DNA from: Candidatus Moraniibacteriota bacterium
GTDB taxonomy: Bacteria; Patescibacteriota; Minisyncoccia; Moranbacterales; GCA-2747515
Assembly (NCBI GenBank): GCA_030592425.1
Contig: JAUVJK010000042.1
Coordinates: 1-7,385 of the forward strand
Reading direction: 5' to 3'
Length of the DNA stretch: 7,385 bases
Shown: positions 1 through 5,843 of the stretch, piece by piece
Layout of the letters: every line of letters starts with the position of its first letter
Numbering within the stretch: the first letter of the stretch is position 1
Made by a program: the position numbers and the translations under genes
The notes under the pieces: model-generated
What the model saw: the letters and a program-made list of their open reading frames with translations, nothing else
Told to the model about the DNA's origin: nothing
The model's database searches: none

Positions 1-263
1 AACACCACTTCTACACAGCATCTGAAGCAGAAAAAGCTAAAGTGATCGCCAACTATCCAACGGACACTTGGCGCTATGAAGGAGTCCCATATTATGTCCA
101 CAGTACTACCACTGTAACTTCAACACCTGTGTACCGTTTCTGGAGTGAAGAATACAAAGGTCACTTCTACACAGCAAGTGAAACAGAAAAAGATCTTGTC
201 ATCAAAAAGTATCCAGAACATATCTGGAAATATGAAGGTGTAGCGTGGTATGTACAAAAATAG
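1..263 (+). CDS. C-terminal end of a DUF5648-repeat protein (5' end outside window)
   Basis: The reading frame is open from the first complete codon (position 3) to TAG at 261-263 and has no stop upstream, so this is the tail of a larger gene. The ATG at 42 is internal to a repeat and is not a credible start. The 86 visible residues hold two copies of an aromatic-rich unit: HFYTASEAEK...YPTDTWRYEGVPYYV, then, after a Thr/Val-rich linker, VYRFWSEEYKGHFYTASETEK...YPEHIWKYEGVAWYV. This pattern (HFYT.SE.EK, W.YEG.A.YV) matches the DUF5648 repeat family as I remember it. Such repeats often sit at the C-terminus of secreted or cell-wall proteins such as lysozyme-like hydrolases, and are probably carbohydrate- or wall-binding. 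The two copies are also close at DNA level: CACTTCTACACAGCA occurs at 6-20 and again at 162-176. The catalytic part, signal peptide and gene identity lie outside the window. The family call is good, the function open. Confidence 0.8.
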   Translation, partial: HHFYTASEAEKAKVIANYPTDTWRYEGVPYYVHSTTTVTSTPVYRFWSEEYKGHFYTASETEKDLVIKKYPEHIWKYEGVAWYVQK

Positions 264-274
264 ACTGATCTTGA

Positions 275-318
275 AAACAAAGAGTCTTTACTTAGCGTAG
301 AGACTCTTTTTGTTTTTT
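275..318 (+). terminator. Intrinsic terminator after the DUF5648 gene
   Basis: A 9-bp stem AAAGAGTCT (279-287) pairs with AGACTCTTT (301-309) around a 13-nt loop and runs into a T-rich tract (TTTTTGTTTTTT). It starts 11-15 nt after the TAG of the upstream gene and separates that gene from the pyk region. Confidence 0.85.
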
Positions 319-464
319 GTTAAGAGCTGTCTATAGGACATATATATTCATAAGTGCTCATTATGAAAAGTATTTCACAATAGATCGTGGATTTATGCAA
401 AATATTTAGTCTGTTTTAATCTGCTACGTAGAAACATTGTGAGAGTATATCCCAGTATTTTTGA

Positions 465-493
465 TTGATATGCTGTGTGAAGTACTGTACACT
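465..493 (+). promoter_or_regulatory. Sigma70-like promoter, probably for pyk
   Basis: TTGATA (465-470), a 17-nt spacer and TACACT (488-493) match the -35/-10 consensus with ideal spacing. The predicted start near 500 would give pyk a leader of about 130 nt, long for a genome in which other genes look leaderless. A second, weaker -10-like hexamer TAACAT (617-622) lies exactly seven bases before the pyk ATG and could drive a leaderless transcript instead. Confidence 0.55.
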
Positions 494-536
494 CTAATTT
501 GGTGGGAGAATGAATAATTTATAGCTACAAGAATTT

Positions 537-552
537 TCTGCTTTATAGCAGA
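537..552 (+). other. Small hairpin in the pyk leader
   Basis: TCTGCT (537-542) and AGCAGA (547-552) form a perfect 6-bp stem with a TTAT tetraloop. No T-tract follows directly, so it is not an intrinsic terminator. It may be a minor leader structure or chance; no regulatory role can be read from the sequence. Confidence 0.3.
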
Positions 553-628
553 TTGGAAGATCCATTGTGTAAGGTTGATATTATTTATTTTTTTAATTCA
601 TTTTTAATTGATCTAATAACATATTCCT

Positions 629-2053
629 ATGGCGATAAAAAAGATCCGGAAAAAAACAAAGATCGTTGCAACGATCGGACCAGCCTCCCAAAAGCCTGCT
701 GTTCTCAAAAAATTGATGAATAGTGGTCTCAATGTTGTACGTCTTAATTTCTCACATGGTGACCACGCAGAACATGGCGATCGTATTAAATTGATTCGAG
801 AAGTCGCTGCTGATGTGAATAAAAGCGTCGCAACACTTCTTGATATTTCTGGGCCAAAGATCCGTATTGGAGATTTCGGTAAGGGTGCAATTACCTTGCG
901 TAATGGACAAAAGTTCACACTTACAATAAAGAAATGTGTTGGAACAGAAGAAAGGGTTTATGTAAATTATAAGCTATTATCGAAGGACATCTCTGTTGGT
1001 GATACAATTCTCCTCGATGATGGCGCACGCAAACTATATGTGACAGCTGTGAAGGGAGATAATATCGAAACAAAGGTGATCGTTGGTGGCATGATCCGTT
1101 CTCGTCGTGGTGTGAATTTGCCTGATGTGAAATTGAGCATTGCATCGATCACAGCGAAAGATCGTAAAGATATCGCTTTTGGTGTGCAAAATAATATTGA
1201 TCTTTTTGCGCTATCATTTGTGCGCAGTGCAAACGATGTCAAAAAACTACGTGGTATTTTGGAAAAACTTGGATCACAGGCAAAGATCATCGCAAAGATC
1301 GAAACAACTGATGCTATTGAAAATATTGATGCGATCATTTCGGTAACGGATGGCATCATGATGGCGCGTGGTGATCTTGCTGTTGAAGTAGGACCAGAAC
1401 ACGTACCGCATTATCAGAAAGAAATTGCACACAAATGTAATGTTGTTGGAAAGCCAGTGATCGTTGCGACACAGATGCTCGAGTCAATGATCGAAGCTCC
1501 CGTGCCAACGCGTGCAGAAGTAAGTGACGTGACAAACGCGATCATTGATGGTGCTGACGCGATCATGCTTTCAGGTGAAACAGCGATTGGAAAATATCCT
1601 GTAGAAGCTGTCGCTATGATGGCATCAATCGCAGTACGCACAGAACGCGGTCTCAGCAGTATTTTCATCGAAGACAATGATGATCATTCACAACGGACAG
1701 TGAATGCAGTTTCGCATAGTGTTGTAGAAGCTGCAAATGATATCGATGCGGCGGTGATTGTTGCGCTGACAGAATCAGGGTTTACAGCGCGTAAGATCTC
1801 GCGGTATAAACCTTCACAAGTAATTCTCGCACTCAGTCCTTGTGAATTAACACGACGTCAGCTGATGCTCTCTTATGGATGTTATCCACGAGAGATCAAA
1901 AAAACAAAAGATTTTGATGAGGCACTTAAATTTGTCAAGAAATTTGTACAAAAAGAAGGTTTTGCAAAGAAGGGAGATCGGATCGTCATTGCTGCTGGTG
2001 TGCCATTTGGTAAATCAGGGACAACGAATATGATGATCGTCGAAACTGTATAA
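629..2053 (+). CDS. pyk: Pyruvate kinase
   Basis: This cytosolic enzyme makes pyruvate and ATP from phosphoenolpyruvate and ADP, the last step of glycolysis. The 474-residue product has the usual bacterial length and all expected blocks. TKIVATIGPAS is at residues 10-20. NVVRLNFSHG (35-44) supplies the Arg38/Asn40/Ser42 active-site set, and LDISGPKIRI (71-80) leads into the B domain (about 72-170). AKIET (222-226) contains the catalytic Lys223 and metal ligand Glu225, and MARGDL (245-250) contains metal ligand Asp249. The ATQMLESM segment is at 280-287 and the signature DGADAIMLSGETAIGKYP at 307-324. The C-terminal domain ends in GVPFGKSGTTN (457-467). There is no extra PEP-utiliser domain of the Bacillus type. 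The start is fixed by the N-terminal family alignment; no Shine-Dalgarno sequence precedes it. The gene appears monocistronic between the terminator at 275-318 and the mobile-element relic after its stop. GATC is unusually dense in it (25 copies by hand count). Confidence 0.98.
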   Translation: MAIKKIRKKTKIVATIGPASQKPAVLKKLMNSGLNVVRLNFSHGDHAEHGDRIKLIREVAADVNKSVATLLDISGPKIRIGDFGKGAITLRNGQKFTLTIKKCVGTEERVYVNYKLLSKDISVGDTILLDDGARKLYVTAVKGDNIETKVIVGGMIRSRRGVNLPDVKLSIASITAKDRKDIAFGVQNNIDLFALSFVRSANDVKKLRGILEKLGSQAKIIAKIETTDAIENIDAIISVTDGIMMARGDLAVEVGPEHVPHYQKEIAHKCNVVGKPVIVATQMLESMIEAPVPTRAEVSDVTNAIIDGADAIMLSGETAIGKYPVEAVAMMASIAVRTERGLSSIFIEDNDDHSQRTVNAVSHSVVEAANDIDAAVIVALTESGFTARKISRYKPSQVILALSPCELTRRQLMLSYGCYPREIKKTKDFDEALKFVKKFVQKEGFAKKGDRIVIAAGVPFGKSGTTNMMIVETV

Positions 2054-2060
2054 GGATTAC

Positions 2061-2080
2061 TTTGAGGTTGAACCTCCAAA
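2061..2080 (+). repeat. REP-like palindrome, copy 1
   Basis: TTTGAGGTTGAACCTCCAAA is a palindrome centred on G2070. GAGGTT pairs with AACCTC, and the flanking TTT and AAA pair if the single base C2077 is bulged. It overlaps the -35 position of the promoter in front of the transposase remnant, so it could serve both as transposase binding site and as operator. Copy 2 at 2266-2286 shares the GGTTGAAC core and the CAAATGA tail. Confidence 0.65.
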
Positions 2081-2089
2081 TGATATACT
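2062..2089 (+). promoter_or_regulatory. Extended -10 promoter of the transposase remnant
   Basis: TTGAGG (2062-2067), a 16-nt spacer and TATACT (2084-2089) form a promoter-like pair. The -10 carries the TGn extension (TGATATACT). The expected start falls at about 2096-2097, on the ATG of the remnant, so the transcript would be leaderless. The -35 lies inside palindrome copy 1. Confidence 0.5.
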
Positions 2090-2096
2090 TCACAGC

Positions 2097-2270
2097 ATGA
2101 GGAGAGTTACCTTTGTTAATGATGAATTTCATCGTATTTTCAATCGTGAAGTTGAGACATGAGATAGCTTTTACAAAAAAGTGATAGTATACGTTTTTTT
2201 AGAGAGTCCGAAAGTCTTCAATGCAATAAATCCAATTGACAGTATTTGTATCTACGGAAAAAGAATTTGA
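2097..2270 (+). pseudogene. Remnant of Y1/REP-associated (IS200-like) transposase, N-terminal part only
   Basis: From ATG 2097 the frame reads MRRVTFVNDEFHRIFN then REVET and meets TGA at 2160-2162. The same frame then stays open as DSFYKKVIVYVF..., then KVFNAINPIDSI, to a second TGA at 2268-2270 inside palindrome copy 2. In the Y1 transposase family, as I remember it from CPR genomes, the N-terminus reads roughly F.N.EYYHIFNRGV.KR, followed after about 25 residues by a F-N-x-x-x-P-I-x-S block. Both blocks match here in the same frame and at the right spacing. The internal TGA falls where Arg or Lys is usual, consistent with CGA mutating to TGA. The catalytic HUH motif and tyrosine are absent, so no active transposase remains. 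The alternative is a 21-residue leaderless ORF of unrelated function. The family match rests on memory and was not searched. Confidence 0.6.
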
Positions 2271-2286
2271 AGGTTGAACGTTCAAA
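2266..2286 (+). repeat. REP-like palindrome, copy 2, upstream of argS
   Basis: Outer arms TTTGAA (2266-2271) and TTCAAA (2281-2286) and inner GTT/AAC around G2276 form a 21-bp palindrome with one G/G mismatch. It contains the perfect 12-bp palindrome TTGAACGTTCAA (2274-2285). It lies 21 bases before the argS ATG. TTGAAG (2267-2272) with an 18-nt spacer to TTAAAT (2291-2296) is a possible weak argS promoter, so the repeat may have been recruited as part of the argS promoter or operator. Confidence 0.6.
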
Positions 2287-2307
2287 TGACTTAAATAAGC
2301 ATTACTT

Positions 2308-4002
2308 ATGAAAAAGAAAATTGAAAAAATGATTAGTGTCGCTATAGTATCATTGCAAAAAAATAAGCAGTGGTCGGTTTTTGATTTGCCACATATTTCT
2401 GTGGAACGCCCAAAGAGTCTGACGCATGGAGATTGGATGACGAACATAGCGATGGTTCTTGCAAAGAAACTCAAGAAAAATCCGTTGGAAATCGCAGGGG
2501 AACTAGTGGAAGAATTACAGAAAAATGATGATACCCTTATTACAGAGATCAGTGTTGCTGCACCTGGTTATATTAATTTTACACTTGATGCATCACTGTA
2601 CAGTAAGACGATCAAAGAGATCAATGATACTGGAGATGCCTATGGACGAGGACATATATTGGAAGGTAAGACAGTTTGTGTCGAATATACGCAGCCAAAT
2701 CCTTTCAAACCTTTTCACATTGGTCATTTGATGAGTAATACAATTGGAGAGAGTATAGTACGATTGATTTCGGCGCAAGGCGCACGTGTCGTGCGGGTGA
2801 ATTATCAAGGCGATATTGGTCCACATGTTGCAAAAGCACTTTGGGCGATGCGGCGAGATGATATTTCATTAGATGATGCAGAATTGATTGGGAAAGCTTA
2901 TGCAACAGGACATGCTGCTTATGAAAGTGATCCACAGGCAAAAAAAGAGATTGATGTGCTAAACAAAGCAATTTATACTGGTGATGATGAAAACTTGATG
3001 GTACTTTATCGACAGGGACGGGAAACAACACTTGCGGCATTTGAAAAGATCTATGCACTTCTTGGGACGACATTTGATGACTCTTTTTTTGAATCAAACG
3101 TCTGGGAACGCGGTAGAGCAATCGTAAAGGAAAATACGGGTACGATCTTTGAGGAAAGTGACGGAGCTGTCATTTTTTCTGGTGAGAAATATGATCTGCA
3201 TACACGTGTTTTTATTACGTCAAATGGATTGCCAACCTATGAGGCAAAAGAATTAGGATTGGCACTGACAAAAGAAGAAAAAATACCAGCAGATCTTTAT
3301 TTGATCATAACCGCTGTGGAGCAAGAACAATACTTCCGTGTTGTGACAAAAGCAATTGAATTAATAATGCCATCACTGATTGGGCGTATCGAACATATTT
3401 CACATGGTATGATGCAACTGATGACAGGGAAAATGTCATCACGCAGTGGTAATGTTGTGACAGGTGAATCGCTCATCAAAGATGCACAGAAATTAGCGGG
3501 AGAAAAACTTAGTGATCGTGTTGCGACCGATATTTCAACTGTAACAATTGACGCGATCGCTGTCGCGGGGATCAAATTTAGTATTTTGAAACAATCACTT
3601 GGAAAAAATATTGCCTATGATCAAGATGTAGCATTGTCATTTGACGGTGATTCAGGTCCTTATATTCAATATACGTATGCGCGATGCCATTCGATCTTGA
3701 GTAGCGCACAGGAGCAAGGTTTCTCTGATGATTTCGATGAAAATGAATTGATTGGTGATCTGGAACGCTTATTGGAGCGCTTTACTGAGGTGTTAATGCA
3801 AGCAATGAAAATGCGGGCACCACACATGGTAGCACAATACATTCTTGAGCTTGCACAAGAGTTCAATACATATTACGCTAAAATCAGGATCCTTGATGAA
3901 AGTGATCATAGATCCTATCGGATTGCTTTGGTGCGTGCAACAGCGCACGTTCTCAAGAACGGTCTCGATGTTCTTGGCATCAAAGCGCCTGAGCGTATGT
4001 AA
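2308..4002 (+). CDS. argS: Arginyl-tRNA synthetase
   Basis: This class I aminoacyl-tRNA synthetase charges tRNA-Arg with arginine in the cytosol. The 564 residues are the normal bacterial length. The N-terminal additional domain (about 1-95) includes PGYINF (86-91), which recognises the tRNA elbow. The catalytic domain opens with EYTQPNPFKPFHIGHL (126-141), which contains an intact HIGH (137-140). The second signature GKMSSRSGN (374-382) is the ArgRS version of KMSK. NYQGDIGPH (165-173), GLPTYEAKELGL (307-318) and DSGPYIQYTYARC (448-460) are further family blocks. The DALR-type anticodon-binding domain follows and the protein ends in LGIKAPERM (556-564), the usual ArgRS terminus, so it is complete. 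ATG 2308 fits the start of the N-terminal domain; ATG 2329 would trim seven residues. No Shine-Dalgarno sequence is seen. The gene stands between the mobile-element relic and a glycosyltransferase gene 45 bp downstream, with no terminator in that gap. Confidence 0.98.
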   Translation: MKKKIEKMISVAIVSLQKNKQWSVFDLPHISVERPKSLTHGDWMTNIAMVLAKKLKKNPLEIAGELVEELQKNDDTLITEISVAAPGYINFTLDASLYSKTIKEINDTGDAYGRGHILEGKTVCVEYTQPNPFKPFHIGHLMSNTIGESIVRLISAQGARVVRVNYQGDIGPHVAKALWAMRRDDISLDDAELIGKAYATGHAAYESDPQAKKEIDVLNKAIYTGDDENLMVLYRQGRETTLAAFEKIYALLGTTFDDSFFESNVWERGRAIVKENTGTIFEESDGAVIFSGEKYDLHTRVFITSNGLPTYEAKELGLALTKEEKIPADLYLIITAVEQEQYFRVVTKAIELIMPSLIGRIEHISHGMMQLMTGKMSSRSGNVVTGESLIKDAQKLAGEKLSDRVATDISTVTIDAIAVAGIKFSILKQSLGKNIAYDQDVALSFDGDSGPYIQYTYARCHSILSSAQEQGFSDDFDENELIGDLERLLERFTEVLMQAMKMRAPHMVAQYILELAQEFNTYYAKIRILDESDHRSYRIALVRATAHVLKNGLDVLGIKAPERM

Positions 4003-4034
4003 TCATATATTATTTCCTCTTTTTCTTAATTACT

Positions 4035-4043
4035 TGGTATATT
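4035..4043 (+). promoter_or_regulatory. Extended -10 element at the glycosyltransferase start
   Basis: TGGTATATT is a TGn-extended -10 hexamer ending four bases before ATG 4048. I see no good -35. If active, transcription would begin on or beside the start codon, giving a leaderless mRNA. Confidence 0.4.
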
Positions 4044-4047
4044 TATT

Positions 4048-5217
4048 ATGAAAATTGGTATTGATGCACGCACGATCCTTAATCCAGCAAAATGTAATGC
4101 AATTGGTACGGGTCATTATTCTTATCAGTTGATCCGTCACCTTTTGGATCATGATACAGAGAATGAATATGTCCTTTTCTTTGATTTTCGGGTACGAGAG
4201 AAAGATATTAAAAAGTTTTCACGACCAAATACAAAGATTATCTTCTATCCTTTTTCAGATTATAAAAAATTTCTTCCAGGCGCATATAATGAGATTCTTG
4301 GTGCTGCGACACTCAATAAGGAAAATCTTGATCTTTTGCATGTAACAAATGCAAAAGATCGTGTACCAACGAGTTATAAGGGGAAAATTATCGTAACGAT
4401 CAATGATCTTTCTGCGTTGACTGTTCCGCAGTCGTTGCCACGTGTGCGACGTGCGCGCGACAAAGCAGTGATCAATTATATGGTAAAAAAAGCAACACAT
4501 ATTATTGCATCATCACAGTCTGTGTGTGAAGATCTGATAAAGTATTGTCAGATCGATGCAAAGCAGATGAAAGTGATCTATGGTGGCGTTGATCAGAGAT
4601 TTTTCAATGAAATCCAAAATACACAGAAAGTGATCAAGAAGTTTGATATCACGAAAAAATATATCTTGTTTCTTGGGACGCTAGAACCAATAAAGAATAT
4701 CGCGCGTCTGATGCATGCATTTGCGCTTTTCAAAGGAGAACGATTGCAAAAAATGGGGAAGAAACGCTGCGATTATCAATTGGTCCTTGCTGGAAAACGT
4801 GGTTGGCTTGCGCAAGAATTTAAGCAAATTTCGAAGGATCTTGGGATCACGAAAGATATTGTCTTCACTGGATATGTGATTGGAGATGAACTTTTGCCAC
4901 TTTTTAAACATGCAGAATTCTTTGTTCTCCCATCTGTTTACGAAGGGTTTGGAACAACGCTTCTTGAGGCATTTGCAACAGGAGCACCATCAATCGTATC
5001 AAAAATAGGATCTCTGCAGGAAATTGCTGGAGATGCTGTTCATTTCGTTGATCCGGTGGATACAAAAGAGATCGCAGCAGCAATGACATTGTTTAGTGAA
5101 AATAAAGAATTACGTGAATCTTATCGTCAGAAGGGATTAGAACGAGCGAAAGAATTTGATTGGAATAAGACTGCAAAAGAGACGTTAGCTTTGTATGAAG
5201 AAGTTGCAAATTCGTAG
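4048..5217 (+). CDS. Glycosyltransferase family 4 (GT-B fold), likely surface-glycan synthesis
   Basis: The protein transfers a sugar from a nucleotide-sugar donor; donor and acceptor cannot be read from the sequence. The 389 residues have the two-domain GT-B layout. The N-terminal acceptor domain (about 1-180) starts MKIGIDART with a glycine-rich GTGHYSYQL (20-28), and continues with VTINDLSALTVP (116-127) and HIIASSQSVCEDLIKY (151-166). The C-terminal Glycos_transf_1 domain starts near YILFLGTLEPIKN (205-217) and contains VLAGKRGW (246-253), VFTGYV (272-277) and LPSVYEGFGTTLLEAFATG (294-312). The E-x7-E donor-site pair is Glu299/Glu307. The common EPRKN motif is EPIKN here, so the arginine is replaced while Lys216 and Asn217 remain. 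No signal peptide or membrane segment is visible, so it is probably cytosolic or membrane-associated. It follows argS by 45 bp and precedes the coiled-coil gene by 22 bp. These genes are probably neighbours with separate promoters and not one functional operon. Confidence 0.92.
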   Translation: MKIGIDARTILNPAKCNAIGTGHYSYQLIRHLLDHDTENEYVLFFDFRVREKDIKKFSRPNTKIIFYPFSDYKKFLPGAYNEILGAATLNKENLDLLHVTNAKDRVPTSYKGKIIVTINDLSALTVPQSLPRVRRARDKAVINYMVKKATHIIASSQSVCEDLIKYCQIDAKQMKVIYGGVDQRFFNEIQNTQKVIKKFDITKKYILFLGTLEPIKNIARLMHAFALFKGERLQKMGKKRCDYQLVLAGKRGWLAQEFKQISKDLGITKDIVFTGYVIGDELLPLFKHAEFFVLPSVYEGFGTTLLEAFATGAPSIVSKIGSLQEIAGDAVHFVDPVDTKEIAAAMTLFSENKELRESYRQKGLERAKEFDWNKTAKETLALYEEVANS

Positions 5218-5233
5218 AAAAAAATGATATAAT
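5204..5233 (+). promoter_or_regulatory. Extended -10 promoter giving a leaderless coiled-coil mRNA
   Basis: TTGCAA (5204-5209), an 18-nt spacer and a perfect TATAAT (5228-5233) preceded by TGA (TGATATAAT) form a strong promoter candidate. The canonical start, seven bases after the hexamer, is position 5240, the A of the ATG. The -35 lies inside the end of the glycosyltransferase gene. Confidence 0.7.
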
Positions 5234-5239
5234 CATCTT

Positions 5240-5596
5240 ATGGCAAAGAAAATAACAAAAAAGAATAAAAAAGAGAAAGTTTTTACGAACAATGATGTTA
5301 TGTCACTTTTGGAGAATATGAGTGATGGCATTGAAATACTTGCTGAAGCGCAGGAAGGAACACAAAAAACAGTAAAGGCTGTGGAGCGTCGTCTTGATTC
5401 AATGGAGAAGAAATTCGATAAAATAGATAATAAATTCGATAAAATAGATAATAAATTCGATAAAATTGATGGAAAAATGGACATGATGCAGTCAGATATA
5501 ACTGACATTAAATTTAAGGTTGATAAGAAGGTAAGCTATGATGATTTTAAGAAGTTAGAAAAGCGCGTTATTCATTTGGAACATATGATTCCTTAA
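5240..5596 (+). CDS. Small coiled-coil protein with KFDKIDN heptad repeats
   Basis: The 118-residue, strongly charged product begins with a lysine-rich tail (MAKKITKKNKKEK), followed by a helical stretch TNNDVMSLLENMSDGIEILAEAQ (16-38). Residues about 42-95 have clear heptad spacing, with three tandem copies of KFDKID[N/G] at 58-64, 65-71 and 72-78, encoded by a 21-bp DNA repeat. Hydrophobic Phe/Ile positions at regular spacing predict a coiled coil. The C-terminus (SYDDFKKLEKRVIHLEHMI, 99-117) is a second short helix. No signal peptide or transmembrane segment is visible. Similar short proteins with KRFD/KFDKID repeats are common in CPR genomes, usually annotated hypothetical; I do not know their role. 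The ATG is supported by the perfect TATAAT seven bases upstream; no Shine-Dalgarno site exists. The TAA lies only a few bases before the T-box leader of ileS. Confidence 0.8.
   Translation: MAKKITKKNKKEKVFTNNDVMSLLENMSDGIEILAEAQEGTQKTVKAVERRLDSMEKKFDKIDNKFDKIDNKFDKIDGKMDMMQSDITDIKFKVDKKVSYDDFKKLEKRVIHLEHMIP
5411..5473 (+). repeat. Three tandem 21-bp units inside the coiled-coil gene
   Basis: Units are 5411-5431, 5432-5452 and 5453-5473. The first two are identical. The third differs only in its last third, where it encodes IDG in place of IDN. Each unit is exactly seven codons (KFDKID[N/G]), so gain or loss of a unit keeps both the reading frame and the heptad register. Confidence 0.9.
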
Positions 5597-5804
5597 TAAT
5601 TTGTGATCACCCTTGGACTTTGGCAATCACCAGAGAATCGCTTCACAGTGAAGTGGAGGGCATGAGAAGAAATCTGTTTTGTTAACAGGGAATAGATCTC
5701 ATCGGGTGCGCCCGTTACAGTGCAAATGAAGAGCTGATAGCGTTTAGATGATAGTCTCTAGGGGATTTCCCTACAAGCTAACTTCTAAAGACTGAAAGCT
5801 GAAC

Positions 5805-5843
5805 TACGGTGGTACCACGGTTTTTTTCAAGAGATCGTCCGTA
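5805..5843 (+). promoter_or_regulatory. T-box antiterminator
   Basis: Helix A1 pairs TACGG (5805-5809) with CCGTA (5839-5843). The seven-base bulge TGGTACC (5810-5816) receives the tRNA acceptor end. Helix A2 pairs ACGGT (5817-5821) with ATCGT (5834-5838), with one G-T wobble. The 3' strands of A1 and A2 overlap the 5' arm of the terminator, so the two structures exclude each other. Confidence 0.88.

Larger units (their letters stand above)
264..628. other. Gene-free interval between the DUF5648 gene and pyk
   Basis: These 365 bases contain the terminator at 275-318, a promoter at 465-493 and a short hairpin at 537-552. I see no credible ORF, tRNA or other RNA gene. The stretch 319-460 is AT-rich and holds only tiny open frames without start signals. 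A four-codon ATG-to-TAG frame (510-524) follows GGGAG but is too short to call a gene. Confidence 0.6.
2061..2289 (+). mobile_element. Decayed REP/Y1-transposase element (MITE-like remnant)
   Basis: Two closely similar palindromes (2061-2080 and 2266-2286), both followed by the same ATGA extension (CAAATGA including the last palindrome bases), bracket a broken gene whose translation resembles the N-terminus of Y1 (IS200-like, REP-associated) transposases. The arrangement fits an element that has lost most of its transposase by internal deletion and then decayed by point mutation. The interval lies between pyk and argS and contains no GATC, whereas the neighbouring genes are rich in it. That is compatible with a foreign origin, but the sample is small. 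Element boundaries are inferred from the repeats; no target-site duplication is obvious. Confidence 0.5.

Noticed and set aside
510..524. Four-codon leader peptide (ATG AAT AAT TTA TAG) after GGGAG in the pyk leader
   Set aside because: Too short, no regulatory codons, and SD-type initiation is not seen at the real genes here; likely chance.
613..1677. Minus-strand and other-frame ORFs over pyk, such as 613-918, 967-1359 and 1414-1677
   Set aside because: They lie antisense to or in another frame of a clear pyruvate kinase and show no recognisable domain; they are coding-sequence shadows.
2061..2080. Palindrome copy 1 as the pyk terminator
   Set aside because: The stem is only 6 bp plus a bulged extension and is followed by AAATGATATAC, with no T-tract.
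2236..2241. TTGACA as a -35 box for argS
   Set aside because: No -10-like hexamer lies 16-18 bases downstream (the bases there are GAAAAAG-like).
2097..2270. TGA at 2160 read as a sense codon (Gly, as in SR1/Gracilibacteria)
   Set aside because: The complete pyk, argS, glycosyltransferase and coiled-coil genes have no in-frame TGA and use GGN for glycine, and the family usually has Arg or Lys at this place. A nonsense mutation in a pseudogene is simpler.
5411..5473. Short CRISPR-like array
   Set aside because: The 21-bp units are directly adjacent without spacers and are in-frame heptad codons of an ORF.
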